DNA of 64,000 bases from Dactylorhiza incarnata (GCA_033032865.1 JAWHQI010000170.1:245001-309000); one strand, 5' to 3'; shown: positions 1 to 10,100, numbered from the stretch's first letter. Translations and numbers: made by a program. The notes: a model not told the origin generated them from the sequence alone.

Positions 1-125
1 GTGTGTATGTGCATATGTGTGTGTTTATATATGTGTGTGTATGTGTTTATATGTGCATATGTGTGTGTAAGTGTGTATATGTGTGTGTAAGTGTGTTTAT
101 GTATATTTTTTTATATGTTTATATG
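1..125. repeat. TG/TA-rich microsatellite
   Basis: Imperfect (TG)n/(TATG)n tract directly upstream of the first Harbinger gene. The open frame through it is an artefact of the repeat. It lies inside the Harbinger element, whose left end is beyond the window. Confidence 0.9.
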
Positions 126-149
126 TTTACATATGTTTATATTTTTAAG

Positions 150-1029
150 ATGGGTAAGCCGAAAGACGGTGGTGTCTCCGCTATATGGGATACAAATGAT
201 GTCCTGGTTTTTTGCGACATATGCATTCATGAAATAGAGCTTGGTAACCGACCAACAACCCATTTTAGCAAAGAGGGCTGGGTTAATGTGACTACCAAAT
301 TCCACCTACAAACTGAAAAAAAGTATGATAAGGTTCAAATGAAGAACAAATGGGATCATTTGAAGAAGGAGTGGAAGATTTGGAGTGAGCTAAAACGTGA
401 GTCCACTGGTTTGGGTTGGAATCCGACTACAAAGACTATAGATGCTTCGGACGAGTGGTGGACCGAGAGATTGAAGGTATTCATTTATTAAAAAATGATC
501 ATTTAACTTTATGTTCAACTATTTGTCCTTCCTAATTTTTTTTATAATATTGTAGGTTGTCCCAGCGGCCAAAAAGTTCAGATATGCTGGCATCCCCCCC
601 GAGTTAGAGGAACGATTGAGGAGGATGTTTGATTCAGTAGTTGCCTGTGGACGTCATGCTACCATTCCTAGCATAAGGAGTAATCCACCTGAGTCTACCG
701 ACGAGAGAGAGTTGTCCGGTGGGGAGCATGACATCCAGGAGGATAATGTTGCAGCACCTCCCCCCGAGGTCACATCGGCGCGGAAGAGGAAGAAAGGAAA
801 GAGAAGTGTCACCAGCTCTGTCTTAGAAGATCTGGCAGAATCTTCAAAGACCATCAGTCGATGCATTCAGGAGCATCCAAGGAGCAACCCTTACACTATT
901 ACTCAGGCATTAGAGCGGTTAAGTGGATACCCCGACGTTGTAGCGGACGAGAAATTCTATGACTTTGCCATCACATTTCTGTTGGCAAAGGTCATAGAGA
1001 GGCATTTATGTTCTTACCCGAGGGTATGA
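150..1029 (+). CDS. Harbinger ORF1, Myb/SANT-like DNA-binding protein (two exons)
   Basis: Exon 1 is 150-476 and starts at ATG 150, the first ATG after the repeat tract, giving MGKPKDGG. Exon 2 is 556-1029. The intron 477-555 has GT and a T-rich TTGTAG acceptor, and the frame is kept. Residues about 12-105 form a Myb/SANT-like domain (PF12776 type): tryptophans in WDTND, FSKEGW, KNKWDHLKKEWKIW and DEWW are spaced as in trihelix/L10-interacting Myb proteins. A basic stretch RKRKKGKR near residue 170 looks like a nuclear signal. In this superfamily the Myb-like partner helps move the transposase into the nucleus and bind the ends. The gene precedes the transposase in the same orientation. Length, about 266 residues, fits the family. 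No breaks seen. Confidence 0.85.
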
Positions 1030-1261
1030 ACATAAAGTGGATTTATAACCGCTACAATGGTGGGGAGTAAACTTATCATATTTAGGGTCATGGACTGCTA
1101 GACGATTATTATTATTGCGGATGTTATGGTTGGATATGTTTATTATTTCTATGTTTCTGTTAGACTGTTACTGTTAGATATTGTTAGACTGTTACTGTTA
1201 GCTATTGTGGTTGTGGTTGGACTGTATTCTTATTTATTTCCTGTATTTTGTTTATCAGAGA

Positions 1262-2551
1262 ATGTCTACCACTGACTCTGATGATTCAGAAGATAGTTTT
1301 GAGGCTATTAAAAGTTATGCGATCGCACATCATCAGAATGTGGTAGCAGCAGTTAGTATCTTAGTTGAAAGTAGTTCTCTTTTCAACCAACCAGTACCCT
1401 GCATGACTTCGAAGCAAACAGGTGATAAATGGGTTGGAGAAATGCTAGCAGGTTCGACAGTCAGGTTTCATAATTCATTTCGGATGTCCCAAGAAATTTT
1501 TATGGATCTATTGCATATCTTGGAGGAGAAGTACGGATTTCACGGGACGAGACGGACTGCATCTAGAGAGATTTTGGCACTGACCTTAGACATACTGTCT
1601 CATAACGAGGTCATGAGGAAGACATGTGAGCGGTTTCAGCACTCGACGGGGACTGCTAGCAGGTTTTTTGGAGAAGGCATTCGCGTGTTGATACTACTGG
1701 CGGATGAAGTGATTCAGCCATTAGATAGATCTTTCAGTAGCACACCGCCAGAGATTTTGTACGACACACGTTACATGCCATTCTTTACAGATTGTGTCGG
1801 TGCAATTGATGGAACACATGTTCATGCATGCGTACCTGTTCGTGATCAAGTACCGTACATTGGGAGACATGGCATGCCAACACAAAATGTGATGGCTGCT
1901 TGTGATTTCAACATGTGTTTCACGTTTGTTATGCCAGGTTGGGAAGGCTCTGCGCATGATAGCCGCATTTTCAATTATGCGCTTCGGGATCCTCGTTACA
2001 AATTTCCGCATCCACCACCAGGTAATCAGATTTCTATTCCATTTTTTATACTTCTCACCTATGAAGCATAACAACTTTGCTCCTGATTTTCAGGAAAATA
2101 TTACTTGGTAGACTCTGGGTATCCGCTACAAAGGGGATACTTGAAACCATATCCAGAGACACGTTATCATCTCCCGGACTTTGCTCGTGGAGGTCGTGCA
2201 CCGGAAGGACGCCGAGAGATATTCAATCACGCACACTCATCCCTTAGAAGTGTCATTGAAAGATCGTTCGGCATTTGGAAGAAGAAGTGGGCCATATTGC
2301 GTGATATGCCGAGCTACAGCTTCGCCAAACAAACCGATATTGTGATGGCGACTATGGCACTGCATAATTTTATTCGGCGGCACCCGTCGCGGAGGGATAT
2401 TGATTTCAATGACGTCGAGCAGGGAGGTGGTGATGAGGGGGGAAGCACACAAGGGCATCAAGTCGTTTGTCCTGATACAGCAGGCGGGGTAGATGAGATG
2501 ATCACGTTGCGTGAAAATATAGCGCAACAGTTGTACACTTCGAGATCTTAG
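1262..2551 (+). CDS. PIF/Harbinger DDE transposase (HARBI1-like), two exons
   Basis: Exon 1 is taken as 1262-2021 (MSTTDSDDSED start). An in-frame ATG at 1205 also exists but gives an unlikely hydrophobic leader. The intron 2022-2093 (GTAATC...TTTCAG) keeps the frame, and exon 2 is 2094-2551. The DDE_Tnp_4 nuclease core is recognisable with all three acidic residues: first Asp in GAIDGTHV, second in SAHDSRIF, Glu in ERSFGIWKKKW. The N-terminal helix-turn-helix-like part contains the family signature RMSQEIFMDLL. The C-terminus is acidic and glycine-rich (QGGGDEGG). The enzyme would cut at the terminal repeats and join to TWA targets. At about 405 residues the length is normal. Because motifs and splice sites are intact I regard it as potentially functional. 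Confidence 0.9.
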
Positions 2552-2637
2552 ATGGTGAGACGAATTGTTGGTATTTATATCTATTATAGTCAGTATTATC
2601 AAGATTGTGTATTTGATGGAACAACAATTTTTTTTTT

Positions 2638-2772
2638 CAAAAACTCCATTTAACCCAAACAATATTTATAAAACTCCATTTCAATAAGCACTGAAAACTC
2701 CATTTCACCCAAACAGTTTTTTAACAAAACTCCATTTCTCAGAAACAGCTCTTTTTCAAAACTCCATTTCTG
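2638..2772 (+). repeat. Subterminal repeats of the Harbinger element (AAACTCCATTT x5)
   Basis: Five direct copies of AAACTCCATTT occur within about 130 bp just inside the right terminal repeat (near 2641, 2671, 2695, 2727 and 2760), often followed by a short C/A-rich run such as AACCCAAACA. Position and repetition suggest binding sites for the Myb-like protein or transposase; that role is inferred. Confidence 0.75.
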
Positions 2773-2782
2773 ATCAGCAGCT

Positions 2783-2817
2783 TTTCATCAGCAACAGCCC
2801 AACCAAACGGACCCTTA
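2783..2817 (-). repeat. Right terminal inverted repeat plus TTA target duplication
   Basis: Terminal sequence reading inward from 2814 is GGGTCCGTTTGGTTGGGCTG. TTA at 2815-2817 is the right copy of the duplicated target. The homologous uninterrupted pol at 4274-4285 reads CTTAGTCGAGCC, so only TTA was duplicated. Confidence 0.85.
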
Positions 2818-3299
2818 GTCGAGTCATTGAGAGGCAAAGGAAGTATGCTAATCAGCGCCGTCGTCCGTTGGAGTTTGCATTAGGTGATCAGGTGTTCTTG
2901 AAGGTTTCTCCTACTCCTGGGGTGAAACGGTTTGGTCGCCATCATAAGCTCAGCCCGAGATTTGTGGGGTCGTACGCCATCTCAGAGCGTGTTGGAGGAT
3001 CTGCTTATCGTTTAGAGTTACCTGCTTCGTTGTCCGGAGTTCATGATGTTTTCCATGTCAGTCAGCTCCGGAAATACATCCATGATCCTAATCGTGTCCT
3101 CGAGGAAATCTCGGTGGTTCCTGAAGCTAATTTGTCTTATCCGATTGAGTCCGCCAAGATAGTGGAATATCAAGAGCGCAAGCTTCGAAAGAGGATTATT
3201 CCTATGGTGAAGGTACTTTGGATGCATGGCAAGTCTGAGGAGTTCACTTGGGAGCTCGAAGCTGACATGCGTAACAAGTATCTGCATCTATTCTTTTGA
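2815..3299 (+). pseudogene. Ty3/gypsy pol 3' end (integrase C-terminus), copy 1
   Basis: This is the last ~160 codons of a Ty3 polyprotein: the integrase C-terminal GPF/GPY-like segment (LSPRFVGSYAISERVG, then the FHVSQLRKY motif) and a short chromodomain-like tail ending EADMRNKYLHLFF. It is cut at the left by the Harbinger insertion, so it lacks everything upstream. It is about 95% alike by eye to the second copy ending at 4758. The copies differ by scattered substitutions, so they are two related elements or an old duplication. Confidence 0.85.
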
Positions 3300-3474
3300 T
3301 TTTGGTATGTCTCTGAACTTGTTCTCTTCTCATTTTGCTATGTTCATAATTAGCTTTCATGCCTTGATTGGCAAACCTTGTTGGAATGAATGACATCTGA
3401 ACTTTCGCTATAAGAGGCCCCATTCAGGATATCCTCGGAAAGTTTCGGGACGAAACTTCCTAAGTAGGGGAGAA
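3300..3474 (+). other. 3' untranslated segment and polypurine tract of Ty3 copy 1
   Basis: Non-coding stretch between the pol stop and the LTR, closely matching 4759-4932. It ends in the purine run AGTAGGGGAGAA immediately before TGTAACAACCC, which is the expected polypurine tract and LTR junction. Confidence 0.7.
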
Positions 3475-3682
3475 TGTAACAACCCTTATAAAAAGAAATC
3501 TAATGATATTAATATTAAACTTTCCTATTCATCTAACCGCACCCAGCCCTCCCCCCGATTTAAATCCCGCGCCAGCTAGGGCTCCCGTCTCGCTAAATCC
3601 CGCAAGCCGCTCGCTCGATCCTGCTCCCATGTCGATCTCCCGCTCCCGTCTCCTGCGTGCAGCGCTGCCGCCGCCTGCTCCC
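3475..3682 (+). repeat. Truncated LTR of Ty3 copy 1
   Basis: The first ~205 bp match the beginning of the complete LTR at 4933 (TGTAACAACCCTTATAAAAA onward) with a few substitutions. Homology stops near 3680 where an inverted pol fragment begins. Confidence 0.8.
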
Positions 3683-3905
3683 AAATCGAGCAAACCCGTG
3701 ATGAAGTCCATAGAGACATCTTCCCACTTCCATTCGGGGATAGGCAAAGGCTGCAAAAGGCATCAGGACGCTGCCGCTGAGCTTTCACCTTCTGGCACGT
3801 CAGACATCGGGAGATGAAGCGAGCTTTATAATTCTTCATACCGGGCCACCAAACGATCTGATTTAGGTCATGATACAACTTGTTATTGCCTGGGTGACCA
3901 GATGA
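3683..3905 (-). pseudogene. Inverted fragment of Ty3 pol (H2C2 finger to start of integrase core)
   Basis: On the minus strand this ~220 bp encodes the integrase N-terminal zinc-finger region (HPGNNKLYHDL, WWPGMK, CLTCQKVKA) and, after a frame change, the beginning of the catalytic core ([17 protein letters not shown], containing the first catalytic Asp). It abuts an LTR fragment on one side and forward-oriented integrase core on the other. About 90 residues normally lying between the two pol pieces are missing, so inversion was accompanied by deletion. Confidence 0.8.
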
Positions 3906-4758
3906 GCGGGACTCGAGGTTCGTTTCACACTTTTGGAAGGGTTTTCAGCAAGCCTTGGGCACCAAGCTCAACCTGAGCACCGTTTATCATCCGCCTACTA
4001 ATGGGCAAACTGAAAGGGTTAATCAGATTCTTGAAGACATGCTTCGGTGTTATATTCTGGACTACAAAGGAGCTTGGGATGAGCACCTACCGTTGGTTGA
4101 GTTCGCCTGCAACAATAGCTATCAGGAGAGCCTCAAGATGGCCCCCTTCGAAGCGTTGTATGGGCGTCGTTGTAGGACTCCTCTCTATTGGTCAGAAGTT
4201 GGTGAGAAGGTGGTGTTGGGTCCTGAGTTACTTCAGGAAATGGAAGAAGCCACCAAGAAGACTCGTCTTCAGCTTAGTCGAGCCATTGAGAGGCAAAGGA
4301 AGTATGCTAATCAGCGTCGCCGTCCGTTGGAGTTTGCATTAGGTGATCAGGTGTTCTTGAAGGTTTCTCCTACTCTTGGGGTGAAACGGTTTGGTCGCCA
4401 TCATAAGCTCAGCCCGAGATTTGTGGGGTCGTACGCCATCTCAGAGCGTGTTGGAGGATCTGCTTATCGTTTAGAGTTACCTGCTTCGTTGTCCGGAGTT
4501 CATGATGTTTTCCATGTCAGTAAGCTCCGGAAATACATCAATGATCCTAATCGTGTCCTCGAAGAAATCCCGGTAGTTCCTGAAGCTAATTTGTCTTATC
4601 TGATTGAGCCCGCCAAGATAGTGGAATATCAAGAGCGCAAGCTCCGAAAGATGACTATTCCTATGGTGAAGGTACTTTTGATGCATGGCAAGTCTGAGGA
4701 GTTCACTTGGGAGCTCGAAGCTGACATGCGTAACAAGTATCAGCATCTATTCTCTTGA
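3906..4758 (+). pseudogene. Ty3/gypsy pol, integrase core to C-terminus, copy 2
   Basis: Forward reading resumes with the integrase core (SRFVSHFWKGFQQALGTKL) and carries the catalytic Glu region (PPTNGQTERVNQILEDML), the ALYGRRCRTPLYW block, the FHVSKLRKY C-terminal segment and the end QHLFS. The frame is open from 3955 to the stop at 4758. The first two catalytic residues are absent in this orientation because of the adjacent inversion, so it cannot encode a complete integrase. It is followed by 3' untranslated sequence, a polypurine tract and the complete LTR. Confidence 0.85.
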
Positions 4759-4932
4759 TTTTGGTAAGTCTCTGAACTTGTTCTCTTCTCATTTCGCTAT
4801 GTTCGTAATTAGCTTTCATGTCTTGATTGGCAAACCTTGTTGGAATGAATGCATCTGAATCTTCGCTATAAGAGGCTCCATTCAGGAAATCCTCAGAAAG
4901 TTTCGGGACGAAACTTCCTAAGTAGGGGAGAA

Positions 4933-6999
4933 TGTAACAACCCTTATAAAAAGAAATCTAATGATATTAATATTAACCTCTCCTATTCATCTAACCGCAC
5001 CCAGCCCTCCCCCCGATTTAAATCCCGCGCCAGCTAGGGCTCCCGTCTCGCTAAATCCCGCAAGTCGCTCGCTCGATCCCGCTCCCGTGCCGATCTCCCG
5101 CTCCCGTCTCCTGCGTGCAGCGCCGCAGTCGCCTGCTCCGTCTCCCGAGTCCCGCCGCCTGCTCCGCCTCCCGAGTCCCGCCGCCTGCTCCGCCTCCTAC
5201 TTCCCCTATCCTGGCCGACGGCAGCAGTAAAGGCCGCCTCCTTCTTCCCCTCTCCTGGCCGACGGCAACAGCAAAGGCCGCCTCCTTCTTCCCCTCTCCT
5301 GGACGCCGAGAGCCGCCCTTCTTCTCCTCCTTCGACCAGTGAGGGCAACAGCCCTCCCCCTCACTTCCTCCGGCAAACTGTGCCTTCTCCTCCACTTCTC
5401 GAGGGCCGGCAGTGGCTCCTCCTCCACAGAGGTCGACAGCCACTCTTCCTCTCCGTTTCTGCCGGCGAATTTCGCTCGAAACTCCTCATGGATTCTTGAG
5501 ACCAAATCTGGTCTCCTTTGGTAAGGAACTCCGCTAAAATTTTCGTTTTCAGTTTTTGCCCTAAATGCTCGTGGTGATTTTCGCTTTCCGATCGACGTAA
5601 TTTTGTCGGTCCCTCTTGTGTGTGTCGTATATCCGCTTAATCCCAATTTGTTTGCGTTTCCGGTGCAGCACATCAGATCAAGTGGTGGAATCGCTCTGAA
5701 CCCTCTCTGATATAAGGTTTCCGTCGCTTAAGAGCCGTCAAATCATCGATCTTTGTGGTAACTCCTCTCCCCTCACACTTGAGGGAGGTAAGGTTGCTAG
5801 TCTGCTTTTGAGTGTGTTTTTGCAAAATAACTGTCTGTGTTAGCGTATGGTTTTCTGCTTATCAAGTATTAAATATCGTCTGTGATTATCCCTGAACAGG
5901 ATCAATAGAGCCTTTGACTTTACTTGCGCTGCTTAGCTGTTGCTGGTAGTTTCGGCTTCACCTTAAGGCAAGTGGAGAATTCCCTCTCGCTTGCAGACTA
6001 AGAAACTAAGTTCTTTATACTTGTATCTAAGATATTAACTGTATCTGACAACGCAAGAATCATCGCTCGTAAGCATGTCGTGTTATGATAGAAGTGTCCA
6101 CGGAAAAATCATGAATCACTTAGGTCCTGAGTGTCATAAGCAAATCTTGGAAGCTAGGGTTTAGGTGGTGCATCGCCTTGATTGCATGGTCACGGTAAGC
6201 AGGAAATACTCTTATTCTAGTAAGACTTACACTTGAAATTGAGTGTGAACCATGTATACCCACCATAAACACCTACGCATTTCAACTATTACATCTTATG
6301 TCGTTGCAAGAATGTTTATGCTATACTCCGAAGTAGGCTAATATTTTCAGATAATTTTGCTTGTTTCAGTTACTTACCTGTTTCACTGGCTTGCTTCAGG
6401 ATTAATTGGTACCTTAGAATTTCTAATTTCTTCTGCGCATACCTAAATTTATAACTTGTTTAATATTATTTTCTTGTTATGAGGCATTTTCCTTCTGTTT
6501 GGATTTGCCTTAGGATTCGTGACTGCGCTGTCTGCTCCCTGAGTTTTTCTTCGTCCAGCTGCAATTTTACGCGGAGGTTTTATTTTGATTGATGTATCAG
6601 CAGGTTCTACGTATTTTGTTTCAGTTACTGTTGGATTTACTTTTCATGTATTAATTATTGTCAACCATTTTCTCGTGTATTGTGGACAACTCATAGGATG
6701 TTTTGATGTATCAGATCATTTTTTGTACGACATTTTTACTACTATGATTTATTGCATGTTCATTGTTCCAGCACTGTGTGTGACATTAGTTTCATTAAAA
6801 GAATGCATGAGCATCAACCTTTCATTGCGGCTTCCGCATATTTATAAAATATACTAAATTATTTTCAAAGTAACAAATTCAAAACTATTGTAGTATTTCT
6901 GTTTCCGCCTTAGCAGACATGGATTCCTTTCCGCCCATGTCTGTGGCATCACGGGCCGCCCGAAGTGCGCTCTGACCCTTGTCGAGACGGGTCGTGACA
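4933..6999 (+). repeat. Complete 3' LTR of the Ty3/gypsy element (2067 bp)
   Basis: It begins TGTAACAACCC right after the purine run AGTAGGGGAGAA (4921-4932) and ends GGGTCGTGACA at 6999. The length fits large-LTR chromoviruses of the Tekay/Del type, an inference from length and the integrase tail. The first ~700 bp are GC-rich with short tandem duplications, the remainder is T-rich leader-like sequence. Open frames within it (for example 5034-5673) are not genes. CTAAC follows at 7000-7004; the matching duplication cannot be tested because the 5' end of the element is rearranged. Confidence 0.8.
5145..5310 (+). repeat. Short GC-rich tandem repeats inside the LTR
   Basis: Two back-to-back repeat types: GAGTCCCGCCGCCTGCTCCG at 5145-5190 and a ~52-bp unit containing GGCCGCCTCCTTCTTCCCCT at about 5230-5310. 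They explain the long antisense frames here. Confidence 0.7.
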
Positions 7000-7231
7000 C
7001 TAACCTTCTAAAATTTAAAATGAAGGAGGAGAAACCATAGAACTAACAGGAAGAGCTTCCTTGCGGTTACGTGACGCACACAGAGGCTAGGAAAATTCTG
7101 TCGTGAGTCGGATCAATCGTAGGAGTACCGTCCAGTCTCCTCGAGTAGAAGGAAGGCGACGTCTAGTGCTTCCTACGAGAAAACAAGGCTCGGCGCTAGT
7201 GTAACTTCTCGGTCTACTGTGAGTGCACTAC
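7000..7231. other. Unassigned flank
   Basis: No coding similarity or repeat recognised. Confidence 0.4.
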
Positions 7232-7435
7232 AGGTCTGCAGACCAGTGACCCCAACCCATCTCCACGGATCTGATCGGTCGCAGCCTCTAATTCCAATGG
7301 CGGGTTGTTAAGGCCGGGATTTGAACCCCAGACCTCCTAGATAAGGGAGCTCTAAACTGGTCCTCATCACCAGCTGTTCCGGCTGCGGCCGATCAGATCC
7401 GTGGAGATGGGTTGGGGTCACTGGTTTGCAGACCT
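7232..7435. repeat. Inverted repeat (55-bp arms) around a tRNA-like core
   Basis: The arms 7232-7286 and 7381-7435 are reverse complements with two mismatches, starting AGGTCTGCAGACCAGTGACC. The 94-bp loop, read on the minus strand, resembles a decayed tRNA: GGGGTTCAAATCCC is a B-box/T-arm match, preceded by a possible anticodon arm (CTCCC...GGAG) and a GATGAGGACCAG stretch. It may be a tRNA-derived SINE remnant in a foldback structure; not a functional tRNA gene. Confidence 0.6.
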
Positions 7436-8119
7436 ATAGCGCACCCGCAGTGGACCGGGGTGTTACAGCTAGATGTCGTCGTCAACCTGGAAGGAGGAGA
7501 CACTCGCGATGTCGGCCGCCCGGAACCAGAGAAAACCTAATTTCTCGCTCTATCGTAGGAGGGAAAATTGCGTGTGGTTCAGTTATCACCAGGGAGCGTA
7601 AAATGGGGAAACTGTGGCTCACAATATTAAGGGGGGGGTTACAGCTGAAGGAGGAAGTTAACATTTTTCCTTATTTACAATTTCTGCCATTGGTTCCAAA
7701 ACTTGATATTTCAGTGCATTTCGCTCTTGTGTACCTTAGAGATAGCGCTGAAAAAATTACTTATTAAGTGACGAAATTAAATTACTTCTTGACACATACA
7801 ATTAACCAAACATGGGACAAATACCTCGTTTCGACGATATCATTGATTATAAATCTTCACGATCGGATCCTAAAATCACGAGAGGCGACTCGCAATTTAT
7901 TTTCGGATGTTACACAATCCCCATCAACCCCCCCCCCCCCCCCCCCCCCCCCCTCCGCCTTGAAAGTAATGAATGAAGATGGTCATACTCTCGGTGTAGA
8001 TTAGGGTGAGTCGCTCGAGCTCTGTTGGGGAGATCCAAGTGTCATCTGAAATCAGACGGCGCTCCAATGAACGAGATACCTCAATTCATCTCACCCCTCT
8101 GTGGTAAGGAAGTCATAGG
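7436..8119. other. Unassigned region with a 26-bp poly-C tract
   Basis: No credible gene. A homopolymer of 26 C occupies 7928-7953. The last five bases before the composite element, ATAGG at 8115-8119, are its left target duplication. Confidence 0.5.
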
Positions 8120-8492
8120 TGTAACAGTCCTGGCCCAAGCCCACCCGGGTCACTGACCCCCAGGAACTGCCGGCACCGACGGCCCAGGCCCATCCTGGGA
8201 GCGGCCTGACCAGTCAACACTGGCCCTGTCCTAGGACACTGGCGCCATCGGTTCAGCCTGACCACAACTGGTCAACAGCAAGCCTGCAGGCCGTACACCC
8301 CAACCCCTCTCTGGCCTGCCACAGGGCACAGCGGGTTGTTGGAGGGGGGGCACGAATGGACTTCCCAGGATGGGGCTAGTGTTGACTGGTCAGGCCGCTC
8401 CCAGGATGGGCCTGGGTCGTCGGTGCCGGCAGTTCCTGGGGGTCGGTGACCCGGATGGGCTTGGGCCAGGACTGTTATAAAAAGTGACTTTT

Positions 8493-8744
8493 TATAACAG
8501 TCCTGGCCCAAGCCCATCCGGGTCACTGACCCCCAGGAACTGCCGGCACCGACGGCCCAGGCCCATCCTGGGGCGGCAAGACCCGGTGAGGCTTGGGCCA
8601 GGACTGTTACAAAAAGTGCACTTTTTGTAACAGTCCTGGCCCAAGCCTCACCGGGTCTTGCCGCCCCAGGATGGGCCTGGGCCGTCAGTGCCGGCAGTTC
8701 CTGGGGGTCAGTGACCCGGATGGGCTTGGGCCAGGACTGTTATA
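8493..8744. repeat. Near-perfect 252-bp palindrome
   Basis: Arms 8493-8618 and 8619-8744 are reverse complements with a single mismatch. The centre is AAAAAGTGCACTTTTT. Its left arm also pairs with the preceding block around a second centre at 8486 (AAAAAGTGACTTTTT). Confidence 0.9.
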
Positions 8745-8803
8745 AAATCCCAACATCCGCATCCCATCGGATGTCATCCAAAAATTACGTTTAAAACTCT
8801 TTT
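8745..8803. other. Unique spacer inside the composite element
   Basis: The only stretch of the composite not repeated elsewhere in it. It contains the small inverted repeat CATCCG...CGGATG and is AT-richer than its surroundings. Possibly a remnant of the original retroelement interior or LTR start. Confidence 0.5.
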
Positions 8804-9168
8804 TGTAACAGTCCTGGCCCAAGCCTCACTGGTCAGGCCGCTCCCAGGATGGGCCTAGGTCGTCGGTGCCGGCAGTTCCTGGGGCGGCAAGACCCGGTGA
8901 GGCTTGGGCCAGGACTGTTACAAAGCCCCAGGAACTGCCGGCACCGACGGCCCAGGCCCATCCTGGGAGCGGCCTGACCAGTCAACACTGGCCCCGTCCT
9001 AGGACACTGGCGCCATCGGTTCAGCCTGACCACAACTGGTCAACAACAAGTCTGCAGGCCGTACACCCCAACCCCTCTCTGGCCTGCCACAGGGCCCAGC
9101 GGGTTGTTGGAGGGGGACACGAACCCACGCCCTCCCTTTGATGAGAATTGAGCCAGTTAAGCGGCAGC

Positions 9169-9234
9169 GCGTGGACTTCCCAGGAGGTCACCCATCCCGT
9201 GACTACTCCAGCCCGAGCACGCTTAACTACGGAG
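9169..9234 (-). repeat. 5S rRNA-derived segment 1 (antisense)
   Basis: The reverse complement reads CCGTAGTTAAGCGTGCTCGG...GGATGGGTGACCTCCTGG, corresponding to the internal promoter half (A box, intermediate element, C box) of plant 5S rRNA. The first ~45 bases and the 3' end of 5S are absent, so it is not an rRNA gene. Confidence 0.85.
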
Positions 9235-9287
9235 TACTTTCACTTCTCATCACCAACTGAGCTCAGTTGGTGATGAGAAGTGAAAGT

Positions 9288-9355
9288 ACTCCGTAGTTAA
9301 GCGTGCTCGGGCTGGAGTAGTCACGGGATGGGTGACCTCCTGGGAAGTCCACGTG
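9288..9355 (+). repeat. 5S rRNA-derived segment 2 (sense)
   Basis: Mirror copy of segment 1 in the same palindrome, with the A-box-like GTTAAGCGTGCTCGGGC and the C-box-like GATGGGTGACCTCCTGGGAA. Confidence 0.85.
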
Positions 9356-10012
9356 CCGCCGCTTAACTGGCTCACTTCTCACCGAAGGGAGACTGTATGT
9401 CTCCAACAACCCGCTGGGCCCTGTGGTGGGCCAGAGAGGGGTTGGGGTGTACGGCCTGCAGGCTTGTTGTTGACCAGTTGTGGTCAGGCTGAACCGATGG
9501 TGCCAGTGTCCTAGGACGGGGCCAGTGTTGACTGGTCAGGCCGCTCCCAGGATGGGCCTGGGCCATCGGTGTCGGCAGTTCCTGGGGGTCAGTGACCCGG
9601 GATGGGCTTGGTCAGGCCGCTCCCAGAATGGTCCTGGGCCGTCGGTGCCGGCAGTTCCTGGGGGTCAGTGACCCGGATGGGCTTGGGCCAGGACTGTTAC
9701 AAAATTGTAACAGTCCTGGTCCAAGCCCATCCCCGGGTCACTGGTAACAGTCCTGGCCCAAGCCCATCCGGGTCACTGACCCCCAGGAACTGCCGGCACC
9801 GACGGCCCAGGCCCATCCTGGGAGCGGCCTGACCAGTCAACACTGGCCCCGTCCTAGGACACTGGCACCATCGGTTCAGCCTGACCACAACTGGTCAACA
9901 ACAAGCCTGCAGGCCGTACACCCCAACCCCTCTCTGGCCCACCACAGGGCTCAGCGGGTTGTTGGAGACATACCGTCTCCCTTTGGTGAGAAGTGAGCCA
10001 GTTAAGCGGCGG

Positions 10013-10078
10013 CACGTGGACTTCCCAGGAGGTCACCCATCCCGTGACTACTCCAGCCCGAGCACGCTTAACTACGGA
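10013..10078 (-). repeat. 5S rRNA-derived segment 3 (antisense)
   Basis: Same 5S promoter half as the other segments, antisense; ends at CTTAACTACGG. Confidence 0.8.
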
Positions 10079-10100
10079 ATACTTTCACTTCTCATCACCA

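Larger units (their letters stand above)
1..2814 (+). mobile_element. PIF/Harbinger DNA transposon, right part, apparently autonomous
   Basis: The element contains the two genes typical of autonomous plant PIF/Harbinger transposons in the same orientation: a Myb/SANT-like protein (150-1029) and a DDE transposase (1262-2551). The right terminus ends at 2814. Read inward on the minus strand it begins GGGTCCGTTTGGTTGGGC, a classic Harbinger/Tourist terminal inverted repeat. TTA follows at 2815-2817, the usual 3-bp target. The flanking DNA is Ty3/gypsy pol. A second copy of that pol in this window (near 4275) shows the empty site, with TTA followed by the same flank. Both genes lack internal stops, so the insertion may be fairly recent. 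The left end is outside the window. Confidence 0.9.
8927..9702. repeat. Large 5S-containing palindrome, head-to-head
   Basis: Antisense arm 8927-9261 and sense arm 9262-9600 mirror each other around CACCAACTGAGCTCAGTTGG. The sense arm is extended by a tandem repeat of its end (about 9555-9702). Each arm carries one 5S-derived segment. Confidence 0.85.

Noticed and set aside
5034..5673. Overlapping frames in the Ty3 LTR
   Set aside because: Produced by GC-rich tandem repeats in the LTR; no domain and no conservation argument.
7287..7380. Functional tRNA gene on the minus strand
   Set aside because: B-box-like sequence only; no convincing acceptor stem or complete cloverleaf.
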